From positions 1,810,001 to 1,874,000 of the forward strand of contig NZ_CP071091.1 of assembly GCF_017301635.1 (NCBI RefSeq): a stretch of DNA of 64,000 nt, given 5' to 3'. The position numbers were made by a program, and so were the translations under genes. A model generated the notes under the pieces. It had not been told where the DNA came from and ran no database searches. It saw nothing but the letters and a program-made list of their open reading frames with translations. The DNA is from Myxococcus landrumus (GTDB lineage: Bacteria > Myxococcota > Myxococcia > Myxococcales > Myxococcaceae). This document shows, one piece after another, positions 55,975-64,000 of the stretch. The first letter of the stretch is position 1. Each line of letters starts with the position of its first letter.

Positions 55975-56769
55975 ATGATCGCGAAGAGCATGCGTGCGTT
56001 GTTCCTGGTGGGTGCCCTGTCGGCGTGCGGTACGGAGCAGGCCCCGGACGTCCCGAACGCGGACGGCACCGAGCCGCTGCAGTCCCAGGAGTCCACTGTC
56101 ATCGTCGGCTCGGTGAACTGGGTCAGCGCCACCACGTTGACGGGCACGCAGCGCACGCGCTCGCTGGCGGTGGGCTACCTGTCCATTCCGGCCGTGGGCT
56201 CGCGCTGCACCGCGTGGCTGGTGTCCCCCGACGTCATCATCACCAACAACCACTGCATCGGCAGCGCGTCCGAGGCCGTGGGTGCGCGCGCCTCGTTCAA
56301 CTACGAGGACGGCGTCGCCTCGGCCAGCCGCGTCTGGTACAACTGCGCCACGCTCATCAAGACGTGGTCCGGCGACGACATGACGGCGCTGCGCTGCACG
56401 GCGACGAACGGCCAGCTCCCCGGCAACGTCTACGGCTGGCTGACGGTGTCCAGCACCAACGCGGCCACCAACGCCAGCATCTACGTGGTCCACCAGAACT
56501 GCGACTACTACACGACGTCCGGCTGCACCCCGAACAAGAAGGGCTCGCCGGGCGTGGTGAAGAACGCGAACTACTCCACCACGGACCTGTCCTATGACGC
56601 GGACACGCTGGGTGGCTCCTCGGGCTCGCCGGTGCTCTCCTCCACCACCCACCAGGTGGTCGGCCTGCACCACATCGGCCTCGGCGGCAACTCGCAGGGC
56701 CGCGGCACCGCCAACACGGGCGTGAAGGCCTCGCGCGTGAAGGCGCGCCTGGCGGAGATTGGCCTCTAG
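55975..56769 (+). CDS. Trypsin-like serine protease lipoprotein
   Basis: ATG 55975 has a GGAGGAG ribosome site 8-14 bases upstream. The 264-residue product has a lipoprotein signal (LFLVGALSAC, Cys18). The catalytic triad of the trypsin/V8 family is visible: His93 (TNNHCIG), Asp134 or Asp135 (SGDDMTALRC) and Ser216 (GGSSGSPV). Cysteines near 78/94, 124/141 and 176/184 are placed for disulphides, suggesting an exported enzyme. It converges on the SDR gene with 4 bp between stops. Confidence 0.88.
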   Translation: MIAKSMRALFLVGALSACGTEQAPDVPNADGTEPLQSQESTVIVGSVNWVSATTLTGTQRTRSLAVGYLSIPAVGSRCTAWLVSPDVIITNNHCIGSASEAVGARASFNYEDGVASASRVWYNCATLIKTWSGDDMTALRCTATNGQLPGNVYGWLTVSSTNAATNASIYVVHQNCDYYTTSGCTPNKKGSPGVVKNANYSTTDLSYDADTLGGSSGSPVLSSTTHQVVGLHHIGLGGNSQGRGTANTGVKASRVKARLAEIGL

Positions 56770-56773
56770 TCCG

Positions 56774-57631
56774 TCACGCCGGAGTGGGCTCGCGCGCCAG
56801 CAACACGGGCGACGCGAGCCCCGCCCGCAACACGCCCGCCCCCGACGGGCCGCCGCCCTTCACGCCTCGAAGCACCCGTCGCCCCAGGCTCCGCTTCAGG
56901 GCGCGAGGCAGGAGCGGCAACAACCGCATCACCCAGCGGTGCCCCAAACCCGGATACACCAGGGGCTCGCCGCGCTCGAACGCCGCCAGCGCGTCCCTCG
57001 CGCAGCGCCGCGCGGAGATTTGGAAGAAGGGCGCCAGGGCCTCGTCCTCGTCTCCCAGCGGCCCCGGGGCCACGCGGGTGACGACCACGCCGCGCCCCTC
57101 CACCTCCAGCCGCAGTGACTCCGTGAAGCCGTCGAGGAAGCGCTGTGTGGCGGCGAACATCGCGGCCCCGGGCAGGATGAGCTGCGCCGCCCCCGAGCCG
57201 ATGTTCAGCACCCCACCCCGCCCCCGCTCCAGCATGGGCACCACCAGGCGGTGGGTCAGCAGCGAGGGCACCCACACGTTCGCGCGCAGCAACGCCTCCA
57301 GCCCGCCCCAGGACACCTGGGCGAAGAGGCCCTGGCCACCCAATGCCGCCGTGTTCACCAGCACATCCACGCGGACGAAGTGCGACTCCAGGGAGGCCAG
57401 GAGCGCGTCGACCTCGCGGGCTTCGCTCACGTCGCAGCGCTCCAGGATGACACCCAGCGTCGGATAGACGGAGAGCAGTTCCTCACGCAGGGGCTTGAGC
57501 CGCTCCACATCCCGGTCCACCAGGACCAGCGTGCGGACGCGCCGCGACAACAGCCGGGCAAGCTCCTGCGCGATTCCCTCCGACGCACCGGTGATGAGGA
57601 CCGTGCCGTGGTCAATGGGAGGACGCATCAC
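56774..57631 (-). CDS. Short-chain dehydrogenase-like protein lacking the catalytic Tyr and Lys
   Basis: A 285-residue protein with the SDR fold. The N-terminal cofactor motif reads TGASEGIA (third Gly replaced by Ala) and NTAA stands for NNAG. The strand-and-loop context GGVLNIGSGAAQ...PGAAMFAATQRF aligns with the active-site segment GxILNVSS...P..A.Y.ATKAF. There Ser146 is kept but Phe159 replaces the catalytic Tyr and Gln163 replaces Lys. By SDR family knowledge it should be unable to do normal hydride-transfer catalysis and may have become a binding or regulatory protein. It is divergent from the USP gene. Confidence 0.8.
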   Translation of the reverse strand: MMRPPIDHGTVLITGASEGIAQELARLLSRRVRTLVLVDRDVERLKPLREELLSVYPTLGVILERCDVSEAREVDALLASLESHFVRVDVLVNTAALGGQGLFAQVSWGGLEALLRANVWVPSLLTHRLVVPMLERGRGGVLNIGSGAAQLILPGAAMFAATQRFLDGFTESLRLEVEGRGVVVTRVAPGPLGDEDEALAPFFQISARRCARDALAAFERGEPLVYPGLGHRWVMRLLPLLPRALKRSLGRRVLRGVKGGGPSGAGVLRAGLASPVLLAREPTPA

Positions 57632-57811
57632 GAAGACACCTCGTCTCAGGTGGCCATCGTGCGCACGAAATGCGGAGCGCGCTCGCCCTCCCGCAAGGTC
57701 TGCGCGTCACCAGGGCGAGCGTCCGGGCGGGCGCTGGCATGGAACTTCCACTGAGGCACTTCCAGCCCCATTCCCCAAGTGCAGGGGCATTCCCACGTCA
57801 AGGAGCAGCCC

Positions 57812-58276
57812 ATGGCCGCGCCGTCTCGAATCCTGGTCCCCGTCGACTTGAGTGAAGGCTCGCGCTCCGTCGTCGACTACGCGCTGCACCTGGCCAGCCC
57901 CTTCGGCGCCTCCGTGGACGTGGTCCACGCCTGGGAGCCGCCCCAGTACGTGGCGCCCGACCTGCTGGTGGCCGCCCCCGGCTGGAACTCGCTCTCCCTG
58001 GAGCAGGTGGCGATGGAGACAGCCAACAAGGAGCTGGGCAACCTGCTCCAGCAGATGGGTCCGCCGGGCGTTCCTCTCAAGCACCGGGTGATGGTGGGCG
58101 AGGCCGCCTCCACCATCCTCGAGCTGGCGGAGAAGGAGGGCTACGACCTCATCATCATGGGCACCCACGGAAGGCGCGGCCTGCCCCGGCTCCTCCTGGG
58201 CAGCGTCGCGCAGAAGGTGGTCTCCCGCGCGTCCTGCCCCGTGCTCACGCTGCACGTCGCGGCCGACAAGAAGTAG
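57812..58276 (+). CDS. Universal stress protein
   Basis: A 154-residue single USP domain. ATG 57812 has an AAGGAG site upstream. It starts with SRILVPVDLSEGSR and carries the ATP-binding signature GTHGRRGLPRLLLGS (Gx2Gx9GS), so it belongs to the nucleotide-binding UspFG/MJ0577 group. It probably dimerises and responds to energy or redox stress. It converges on the transporter gene with 12 bp between stops. Confidence 0.93.
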   Translation: MAAPSRILVPVDLSEGSRSVVDYALHLASPFGASVDVVHAWEPPQYVAPDLLVAAPGWNSLSLEQVAMETANKELGNLLQQMGPPGVPLKHRVMVGEAASTILELAEKEGYDLIIMGTHGRRGLPRLLLGSVAQKVVSRASCPVLTLHVAADKK

Positions 58277-58288
58277 CCGCCCGGAAGG

Positions 58289-59347
58289 CTATCGCCCCAG
58301 CGCGGCGCGCGCGGCGGCCTCCCGCCGCCGGGCCGCGAGCACGGTGGGCAGCGCGAGCACCACCATGGCCACCATGACGAGCCCCGCGCCCATCAGCTCC
58401 CGCGAGCCCACGCCGGGCAGGCCCATTCCCACCGACAAGCCCACCGAGGCCACCACGCCGGCCAGCACGCTGGAGGCGCGGTTCACCGGCACGGAGAAGG
58501 CGTTCTCCCGCGCGTCCAGCAGGATGAGCCCACCAAAGATGCCGGTGCCCTGGGAGAACAGGCCCACCGCCATCTCCTCCAGCAAGCGGCCTCGGGCGAA
58601 CACCCCCAGGAAGCCCTCGCGGAGGTCCAGCGCGGGCGCCGAGCCACCCCAGAGCGCCGCCAGCGCGAGGATGAGCACCAGGAAGGGGGTGGCCACCATC
58701 TGCTCCTCCACGAAGTAGCGGGTGGAGAGCGACTTGTCCTCGGACTTGGCCAGCCGGCTCATCGCCCGCAGGCGGATGAAGTAGCTCAGCAGGTACACGC
58801 CCACGTCCACCGCGGCCACCACCGACAGCGTGGCCCGGGCGTCCGACGCCGACGCGACGACCACGGCCGACAGGCTCAACCCCAACGCCAGCCACGAGGG
58901 CCACTTCACCCGCCTCCGGCTGAGCACGTCCACCACCGGCGCCAGCACCAGCACGCCGCCCCGCATCAGCAACATCATGAAGACGATGGAGGTCCCCTCC
59001 AGCGCATACGCCAGCGTCGTGGTGGCGATGATGGCGGCCGAGCACATGCCCGACACGAACGTCCACGCCCCGGGCATGGGCACCTTCACGCCCATCACCT
59101 CGCGCTGCGACGCGAAGCGCCACCAGCGCTTGAGCGACAGGAAGACGAACATGCCCACCATCGACGTCACCGCGCTCACCGGCAGCAGCGTGAAGCCGAC
59201 GATGCCCTGTTCCATTCCTGGGAGAGCCCCCGTCGAAAGCGCCTTCGTCAGCGCGCTGTAGGGGGCGTACGCCGCGAAGTAGCCCAGCGCGTAGAGCCAG
59301 ATGGTCAGGTCGTGTGAGTCATCGTGCTGCGTCACGGGAGCGGCCAC
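58289..59347 (-). CDS. DMT/EamA-like multi-pass membrane transporter
   Basis: A 352-residue protein with about ten transmembrane helices, arranged as two halves like the drug/metabolite transporter superfamily. GTG 59347 is chosen because a GAGG lies just upstream; the open frame continues 72 bases further without a good site. Helices include LYALGYFAAYAPYSALT, FTLLPVSAVTSMVGMFVFLSL and ALGLSLSAVVVASASD. The substrate is unknown. It converges on the USP gene and is divergent from the solenoid gene. Confidence 0.7.
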   Translation of the reverse strand: MAAPVTQHDDSHDLTIWLYALGYFAAYAPYSALTKALSTGALPGMEQGIVGFTLLPVSAVTSMVGMFVFLSLKRWWRFASQREVMGVKVPMPGAWTFVSGMCSAAIIATTTLAYALEGTSIVFMMLLMRGGVLVLAPVVDVLSRRRVKWPSWLALGLSLSAVVVASASDARATLSVVAAVDVGVYLLSYFIRLRAMSRLAKSEDKSLSTRYFVEEQMVATPFLVLILALAALWGGSAPALDLREGFLGVFARGRLLEEMAVGLFSQGTGIFGGLILLDARENAFSVPVNRASSVLAGVVASVGLSVGMGLPGVGSRELMGAGLVMVAMVVLALPTVLAARRREAAARAALGR

Positions 59348-59496
59348 GGGAGAGACCTCGATGTGGGACAGGGCCAGCCCACACCGTACTGCAAGGCGCA
59401 CGCCCTGGCCCGCCCTCAAGTGAATCTCCGGTGCGATGCAATGCCTCCGAGCCCCCCGCGTAGGAGAAACAACCTGGCCGTCCCTGGAGCCCGCCC

Positions 59497-60057
59497 ATGC
59501 GCTCGCCCTTGCTTCCCACCCTGGCCCTCGTGTCGACCCTCGCCCTTCCCGCCTTCGCCGGGGACACCGCCGCGAAGAAGACCAGCGACGTGAAGGTGAA
59601 AGTCGTCTGCGCGCAGGACAGCAAGGACGGCAGCCGCGCCGTGCAGGGCACGAACCTGGTCATCGAGGCCGGGGAGAACGTGAAGGACGCCGTGGCCATC
59701 GACGGCGATGTCATCGTCCGCAAGGGCGCCAGCGTCGACGACGCCGTCGCCATTCACGGCCGCGTCATCGTGGAGCCCGGCGCCCGCGTGAAGGGCGACG
59801 CCGTGTCCATGGGGGGCGAGGTCCGCGTCCAGAAGGGCGCGCGCGTGGAAGGCAGCGCGCTGGCCCTCGGCGGAAAGCTCAGCGTGGACAAGGACGCGAC
59901 CATCGAGGGCGACAAGGTCAGCCTGTCCTTCGAGATTGGCGGCAAGGACCTGGTGAAGGGCCTCATCGAGGAGGCCCTCGATGATGAGTCCGGCTGCCAC
60001 ATCATCGACAGCGACAACGACGAGGACGACTCGGACGAGAGCGACAAGGACGTCTGA
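59497..60057 (+). CDS. Exported beta-solenoid repeat protein with acidic tail
   Basis: A 186-residue protein: signal peptide (cleavage probable after PAFA), then a short lead-in, then four to five repeats of about 19 residues of the type AVAI.G.V.V..GA.V.GD (about 58-155), predicted to form a beta-solenoid. The C-terminal 20 residues are almost only Asp, Glu and Ser. The repeat is clearly related to that of the 51010 membrane protein, but this one has no transmembrane helices. Function unknown; the acidic tail may bind cations. Confidence 0.7.
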   Translation: MRSPLLPTLALVSTLALPAFAGDTAAKKTSDVKVKVVCAQDSKDGSRAVQGTNLVIEAGENVKDAVAIDGDVIVRKGASVDDAVAIHGRVIVEPGARVKGDAVSMGGEVRVQKGARVEGSALALGGKLSVDKDATIEGDKVSLSFEIGGKDLVKGLIEEALDDESGCHIIDSDNDEDDSDESDKDV

Positions 60058-60093
60058 GCCGCCTCGCCGCCGAATCCGAATCCCCCGAGGGAG

Positions 60094-60864
60094 CTACGCC
60101 GCGCTGGGCTCCCCGGGTGAGGCCGGATCGCGGGTGAGAGGCTGGAGCGTGGCGCGCAGGGCGAGAATCTGCGTGCGCGCCAGGTCCTTGAGCTTCTCCA
60201 AGTCATCCAGGGTCATCCCCTTCGTGGAGATGGGCGTGCCCACCGTCACCAGGCCCCGTGAGGTGGAGAAGCGCCACGAGTGCTTCGGCAGCGCCTTGCG
60301 CGTCCCGCTCACGGCCAGCGGCAACACATCCGCCTGCTGCTCGATGGCCAGCCGGAACGCGCCGTCCTTGAAGGGCAGCAGCTCATCCGTCTTGGAGCGG
60401 GTGCCCTCGGGGAAGATCATCACGGGCATCCCCTTCTTCATCCACTCCTTGCAGCGCGCCATGGCGCCGGTGGCGGAATCGCGGTCTCCCCGGTGCACCG
60501 GGATGTCGCCAGCGATGCCCATCATCCATCCCACCACGGGGATCTTGAAGAGGCTCGCCTTGCCCAGCCACTTCATCTCCCAGGGCAGGTGCGAGATGAG
60601 GAACGGGTCCGCGTTGGACTCGTGGTTGCTCACCACCACCGTGTTCGCGTGCACGTGCTTCGGCACGTCGCCATGCACCCGGAAGCGCCAGAACGGGGTC
60701 AGCTTCGCGGCGGTGACACCCACCAGCCGGAAGCACCGCCCGACGGCATAGCGGTTCCGGTCGAAGGGCAGCGTGACGATGGCGATGGCCAACTGCACGA
60801 AGAAGCCGACCAGCGCGACGATGCCAACTTCAATCCACGTCCAGATGGACAGCAGTGCGTTCAT
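60094..60864 (-). CDS. plsC: 1-acyl-sn-glycerol-3-phosphate acyltransferase
   Basis: Makes phosphatidic acid from lysophosphatidic acid at the inner membrane. ATG 60864 has GAGGAG five bases upstream, better than the in-frame TTG at 60879. The 256-residue protein has an N-terminal hydrophobic helix, the catalytic NHx4D (NHESNAD) and the acceptor motif FPEGTR. It lies 18 bp after xthA on the same strand and is probably cotranscribed with it; the functions are unrelated. Confidence 0.92.
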   Translation of the reverse strand: MNALLSIWTWIEVGIVALVGFFVQLAIAIVTLPFDRNRYAVGRCFRLVGVTAAKLTPFWRFRVHGDVPKHVHANTVVVSNHESNADPFLISHLPWEMKWLGKASLFKIPVVGWMMGIAGDIPVHRGDRDSATGAMARCKEWMKKGMPVMIFPEGTRSKTDELLPFKDGAFRLAIEQQADVLPLAVSGTRKALPKHSWRFSTSRGLVTVGTPISTKGMTLDDLEKLKDLARTQILALRATLQPLTRDPASPGEPSAA

Positions 60865-60882
60865 GAACTCCTCGAGCAATCG

Positions 60883-61665
60883 TCAACGGACCGCGGGGTC
60901 CAGGTCCACACTCACCGGGCAGTGGTCCGAGCCCGACACGTCGGGGTGGATGGCGGCGCGCTTGACGTAGGCCATGGCCCCCGGCGAGGCCAGGACATAG
61001 TCGATTCGCCAGCCGATGTTCTTCTCCCGCACGCCAAACCGCTGGCTCCACCAGGAATAGTGGCCGCCGTCCTTCTGGAAGTGCCGGAAGGTGTCGACCC
61101 AGCCCGCGCGGAGCCACCGGTCCAGCTCCTCGCGCTCCTCCGGGCGGAAGCCGCTCGTCTCGCGGTTCTCCCGGGGCCGAGCCAGGTCGATGTCCTGGTG
61201 CGCCGTGTTGAAGTCGCCCATCACCAGCACGCGCCCGCCGTCGCGCAGCGGCTTCTCCAGGGCGGAGAACAGGCGCCGGTAGAAATCCAGCTTGAAGGGG
61301 ATGCGGCTCAGGTCCCGGTCCTTCCCGTTGCCGTTGGGGAAGTAGACGTTGGCCACCGTGAGCTTGCCGAAGCGGGCCATCTGGAGCCGCCCCTCCACGT
61401 CCATCTCCGGGACGCCCAGGCGGGTCTCCATCGCGTCCGGCTCCTGACGCGAGAACAACCCCACCCCGCTGTAGCCGGGGCGCTCCGCGGAATTGAAGTG
61501 CGTCTTCCACCGGGAGGGAGCGCGCACCTCGTCGGGGAGCTGGTCGGCGCGCGCGCGCACCTCCTGCACTCCCACCACCTGGGCCTTGGCGCTCGACAAC
61601 CACGGCAGGAAGCCCTTGCCATGGGCCGAGCGCAGGCCATTCACGTTCCAGGAAACCACTCGCAC
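60883..61665 (-). CDS. xthA: Exodeoxyribonuclease III (AP endonuclease)
   Basis: DNA-repair enzyme of 260 residues, Xth family. The GTG start is at 61663-61665. Key motifs are SWNVNGLRSA (metal Asn), GVQEVRA (metal Glu), YFPNGNG, GDFNTAH (catalytic Asp/Asn), RIDYVLAS and GSDHCPVSVD (Asp/His). All catalytic residues are present. It heads a two-gene transcript with plsC. The gap to the surface-protein gene (83 bp) holds two inverted repeats. Confidence 0.95.
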   Translation of the reverse strand: MRVVSWNVNGLRSAHGKGFLPWLSSAKAQVVGVQEVRARADQLPDEVRAPSRWKTHFNSAERPGYSGVGLFSRQEPDAMETRLGVPEMDVEGRLQMARFGKLTVANVYFPNGNGKDRDLSRIPFKLDFYRRLFSALEKPLRDGGRVLVMGDFNTAHQDIDLARPRENRETSGFRPEEREELDRWLRAGWVDTFRHFQKDGGHYSWWSQRFGVREKNIGWRIDYVLASPGAMAYVKRAAIHPDVSGSDHCPVSVDLDPAVR

Positions 61666-61701
61666 AGGAACGCTTATGACCCGGCCGGGCCGGGTTTTCC
61701 A

Positions 61702-61731
61702 GCCCCTACCGTGGGTGCCACCGGTAGGGGC
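61702..61731. terminator. Perfect 10-bp inverted repeat between the surface-protein gene and xthA
   Basis: GCCCCTACCG at 61702-61711 pairs perfectly with CGGTAGGGGC at 61722-61731 around a ten-base loop. It follows the stop of the surface-protein gene (minus strand). A second GC-rich palindrome with TTTT lies at about 61679-61698. The T-run faces the plus strand, so termination of the minus-strand gene is only plausible. Confidence 0.45.
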
Positions 61732-61748
61732 CGGATTCAGCCCGTCAA

Positions 61749-64000
61749 CTACTCCGTGGGGCTGGAGGCGTTCTGCGGCTGCCGCTTCGTCCGGAGCACG
61801 AAGTCAGCGGCGTTGTCCTCGGAGTCCTGGCCGTTGCCCAGCAGCGCATCCGACCCGTCCTCCATCGTGACCGACGTCGACGTCACGGACGCCTTGCGCT
61901 CGAACGAGCCCGCCGCCACCGGAATCGCCGGGAACGCGCTTCCCTCCGGAGAGTCGCCGGTGCCGTAGGCGAACGCATCCACCGTCGCAGGGTCGTTCTT
62001 GCCCGTCCCCAGCTCCGGCGGACCGATGCGCAGGTTGCCGCCGCCGGTGCGGCTGGCGGACATGGAGAACACCGTGCCCCAGCTCACGTCCCCCTTCACG
62101 GTGCCCGCGTACTTGGAGTGCACGACCAGGAGGTACCCACGAGGCTGCACGGTCGTCCCAGCCGGCAGGGGCGACGACAAGTAGTTGTCTCCCTTTTCGC
62201 TCTTGTACTGGAGCTTCCAGCCGGACAGGTCCAGCACGCGGGAGGTCGGGTTGAACAGCTCGACGAACTCGTCACTCGCGTCGGAGGGCCCCGCGGGCGC
62301 CACCTCGCTGATGAGGATGTGGTCCGGCCCCGTGGGCGCGGGCTGCACCTTCAGCTTCGCCGTCACGGACTGCGCACCGAGCGTCGCCACCACGGTGCCC
62401 TCGCCCGCGACCTTCGCCGCGACCAGGTCGAACTTCGCCGTCAGCGAGTTGGCCCGCACCACGACCTGCGCCGGCACCGTCGCCAGCTCGGCCGGCTGCA
62501 CCGCCAGGCTCACCACCGTGTCCACCGCGGGAGGCACATCCATCGTCACCGTGTAGGCGACCGTAGCGCCCGCGCGCACGTCCGAAGTCTCGGGCGAGAG
62601 CATGGCCAGCGCCGAGGGCTCCTCCGCCGCGAGCACCCGCACCGTGGCATCCAGCGACACACCCGCCAGCGTGGCCGTCAGGGTCGCCTTCTCCTGGCCC
62701 GGCTCATGCGTCGCGGCCGTGTTCAGGATGACGACGGCGGACCGCGCACCCGAGGGAATCACCACCTGATTGTCCACCACGGAGACCGCCGGGTTGGACG
62801 ACGTCACCGACACCACCATGTCCTGCGGCGCCGGAGCCCCCAGCGTCACCGTCAACGGCTCCGGGAACGTGGGGCCGTTGACGCCCGCGCGCACGAACAC
62901 GCCCGTGGGCGACAGGGAGACCAGCGTCGCTTCACCCGAGCCCTCCACCAGGTCGTTCGCGGAGCGCGGCTCGATCTTCGAGTGGTCATTGCGCAGCTCC
63001 AACACACCCGTGATGGACGCGAACTGCGTGCCCTTCGCGGGGATGGCGAACGTGTGCAGGTAGTCGTTGATGCGCAGCGAGCCGGTCACCTCGAACTCCC
63101 CCGTCGGCGCCTTGTCGCCACCGCCCGGAGGAGGCGCGATGTCGGTCACTTCCACCTTCGTCACCCGCACCAGCACGCCTTCCAGCGCACGCGCACGCGA
63201 GCCACCGGTGGTCGCCTCCGCGGGCGTCACGAGCTGCGGAGCCACGGGCGTCGCCGCCGGGCCCCGCACCGTGACGGTGGAGGCCTCGAGCTGCACCTGT
63301 CCGAAGTAGTGCGTCACCGTCGCGCTGACATCCACGCGAGCCCCCACCACCACGGTGCTGGCGGGCGCGGCCTTCGTGAAGACGAAGCCGCCGGAGTAGT
63401 CCACGCCACGGAAGCCCTGCTCGGACGGATGCACCTGCGCGAAGAAGCCCGTGGGGCCCACGCCCGTGACGGTGAGGCCGGTCAGCGCCACGTTCTGCCC
63501 CACCCAGGCGGAACCGCCGCCCGGCGCCGGCTGCTTCACGTCGTAGATGGACACCGGGCAGGCCATGTCGCCAGGGTTGGCCGTCGCGCAGAGGTCGCAC
63601 ACATCACCGCGCCCATCGCCATCCGCGTCCGCCTGGTCCGGGTTGGCCGTGGTGGGGCAGTTGTCCACCGCGTTGATGATGCCGTCGCCGTCCGCGTCGT
63701 TCGGGTTGGGGCGGCTGCACTCCGTGGTGCCCGCTGCGAACGGGCACACGTCACACGCATCACCCAGGCCGTCGCCGTCCTGGTCCGGCTGCTTGCCCTG
63801 GTCCAGCGGACGGATGGGATTGAACACGGCCGGGCAGTTGTCCTGCGCGTCCGGGATGCCGTCGCCGTCCGCGTCCTGCGCCGCGGGGCCGCTGGCGTAG
63901 AGCGTGGAGCCCGACACGGAGGCCGGGAAGCGCGCGTTGGTGGAGGCACGGACGGGCTCGCAGGTCGGCTCGTTCGTCGGAGCCTGGCAGGAGAACAGCG
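61749..64000 (-). CDS. Surface lipoprotein with thrombospondin type 3 repeats and lamin-tail domain (partial, cut by the right edge)
   Basis: The reading frame runs to the window edge with no stop, so the start lies outside. The first visible residues, LFSCQAPTNEPTCEP, look like a lipobox, so only about 20 codons may be missing. Then come thrombospondin type 3 calcium-binding repeats (DADGDGIPDAQDNCP, DQDGDGLGDACDVCP and two more), an OB-fold-like region (about 160-320) and Ig-like Big-type repeats (about 340-540). A C-terminal lamin-tail domain (about 550-730; ILISEVAP, FVELFNPTSRVLDLSGWKL) follows. Such proteins are typical of myxobacterial surfaces and of some extracellular nucleases, but no nuclease domain is seen here. 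Confidence 0.82.
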   Translation of the reverse strand, partial: LFSCQAPTNEPTCEPVRASTNARFPASVSGSTLYASGPAAQDADGDGIPDAQDNCPAVFNPIRPLDQGKQPDQDGDGLGDACDVCPFAAGTTECSRPNPNDADGDGIINAVDNCPTTANPDQADADGDGRGDVCDLCATANPGDMACPVSIYDVKQPAPGGGSAWVGQNVALTGLTVTGVGPTGFFAQVHPSEQGFRGVDYSGGFVFTKAAPASTVVVGARVDVSATVTHYFGQVQLEASTVTVRGPAATPVAPQLVTPAEATTGGSRARALEGVLVRVTKVEVTDIAPPPGGGDKAPTGEFEVTGSLRINDYLHTFAIPAKGTQFASITGVLELRNDHSKIEPRSANDLVEGSGEATLVSLSPTGVFVRAGVNGPTFPEPLTVTLGAPAPQDMVVSVTSSNPAVSVVDNQVVIPSGARSAVVILNTAATHEPGQEKATLTATLAGVSLDATVRVLAAEEPSALAMLSPETSDVRAGATVAYTVTMDVPPAVDTVVSLAVQPAELATVPAQVVVRANSLTAKFDLVAAKVAGEGTVVATLGAQSVTAKLKVQPAPTGPDHILISEVAPAGPSDASDEFVELFNPTSRVLDLSGWKLQYKSEKGDNYLSSPLPAGTTVQPRGYLLVVHSKYAGTVKGDVSWGTVFSMSASRTGGGNLRIGPPELGTGKNDPATVDAFAYGTGDSPEGSAFPAIPVAAGSFERKASVTSTSVTMEDGSDALLGNGQDSEDNAADFVLRTKRQPQNASSPTE

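Noticed and set aside
55819-56673. A 284-codon open frame antisense to the serine protease, upstream of the minus-strand terminator
   Set aside because: It could have explained the terminator, but it is Val/Gly/Arg/His low-complexity with no start signal or domain and the protease triad is on the plus strand.
57725-57765. A TGGCATG...TTCC string before the USP gene as a sigma54 promoter
   Set aside because: The -12 element lacks the required GC, so the match is too weak.

Overview
The window is high-GC DNA, densely coded on both strands, with short intergenic gaps and many 4-bp ATGA gene overlaps. The gene content points to a myxobacterium (Myxococcota, close to Myxococcus or Corallococcus). 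Evidence includes MopE-type putative metal-binding repeats, an ELWxxDGT-repeat lipoprotein, thrombospondin type 3 repeats with a lamin-tail domain, a eukaryote-like Ser/Thr kinase coupled to an FHA-GAF-cyclase, a sigma54 activator and many lipoproteins. I saw no rRNA, tRNA, CRISPR array, insertion sequence or phage gene. The genus is an inference; no database search was possible.

Layout. 0-6 kb (minus): a DUF2267-like gene cut by the left edge, then a complete RND efflux operon (outer-membrane channel, adaptor lipoprotein, inner-membrane pump). 6-12.3 kb (plus): a MopE-like lipoprotein, then a five-gene Mla/MCE-type lipid ABC transporter with two ATPases, two permeases and one MCE protein. 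12.3-19 kb: a PH-like membrane protein, a small lipoprotein, a tandem-USP/phospholipase D fusion coupled to a metallophosphoesterase, and a DEAD-box helicase. 19-24.5 kb (minus): an iron-uptake cluster (tonB, PepSY membrane protein, siderophore receptor, PiuC-type hydroxylase) with a near-perfect Fur box at its head. 24.5-31.3 kb: a NUDIX hydrolase and gltBD glutamate synthase. 31.3-43.7 kb: hypothetical and surface proteins, rnk, an orphan ParA, a metallo-beta-lactamase-fold gene paired with a sigma54 activator, a 775-residue protein I cannot place, and a GIDE-like membrane protein. 43.7-48 kb (minus): kinase plus FHA-GAF-cyclase. 48-52.5 kb: truD and a sigma/anti-sigma/beta-solenoid membrane-protein operon. 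52.6-55.6 kb: a two-gene iron-sulphur flavin dehydrogenase of the sarcosine-oxidase type. 55.6-64 kb: a secreted serine protease, a catalytically degenerate SDR, a USP, a DMT-like transporter, a second beta-solenoid protein, plsC, xthA and a surface lipoprotein cut by the right edge.

The strongest unusual signals are three. The Mla-type transporter encodes two ATPases with complementary defects: one has Asp for the catalytic Glu and no switch His, the other a broken signature motif. This predicts a heterodimeric importer with one dead and one live ATP site. Second, a phospholipase D domain is fused behind tandem universal-stress-protein domains. Third, the two-gene flavin dehydrogenase carries fused iron-sulphur domains and sits behind a 17-bp hairpin.
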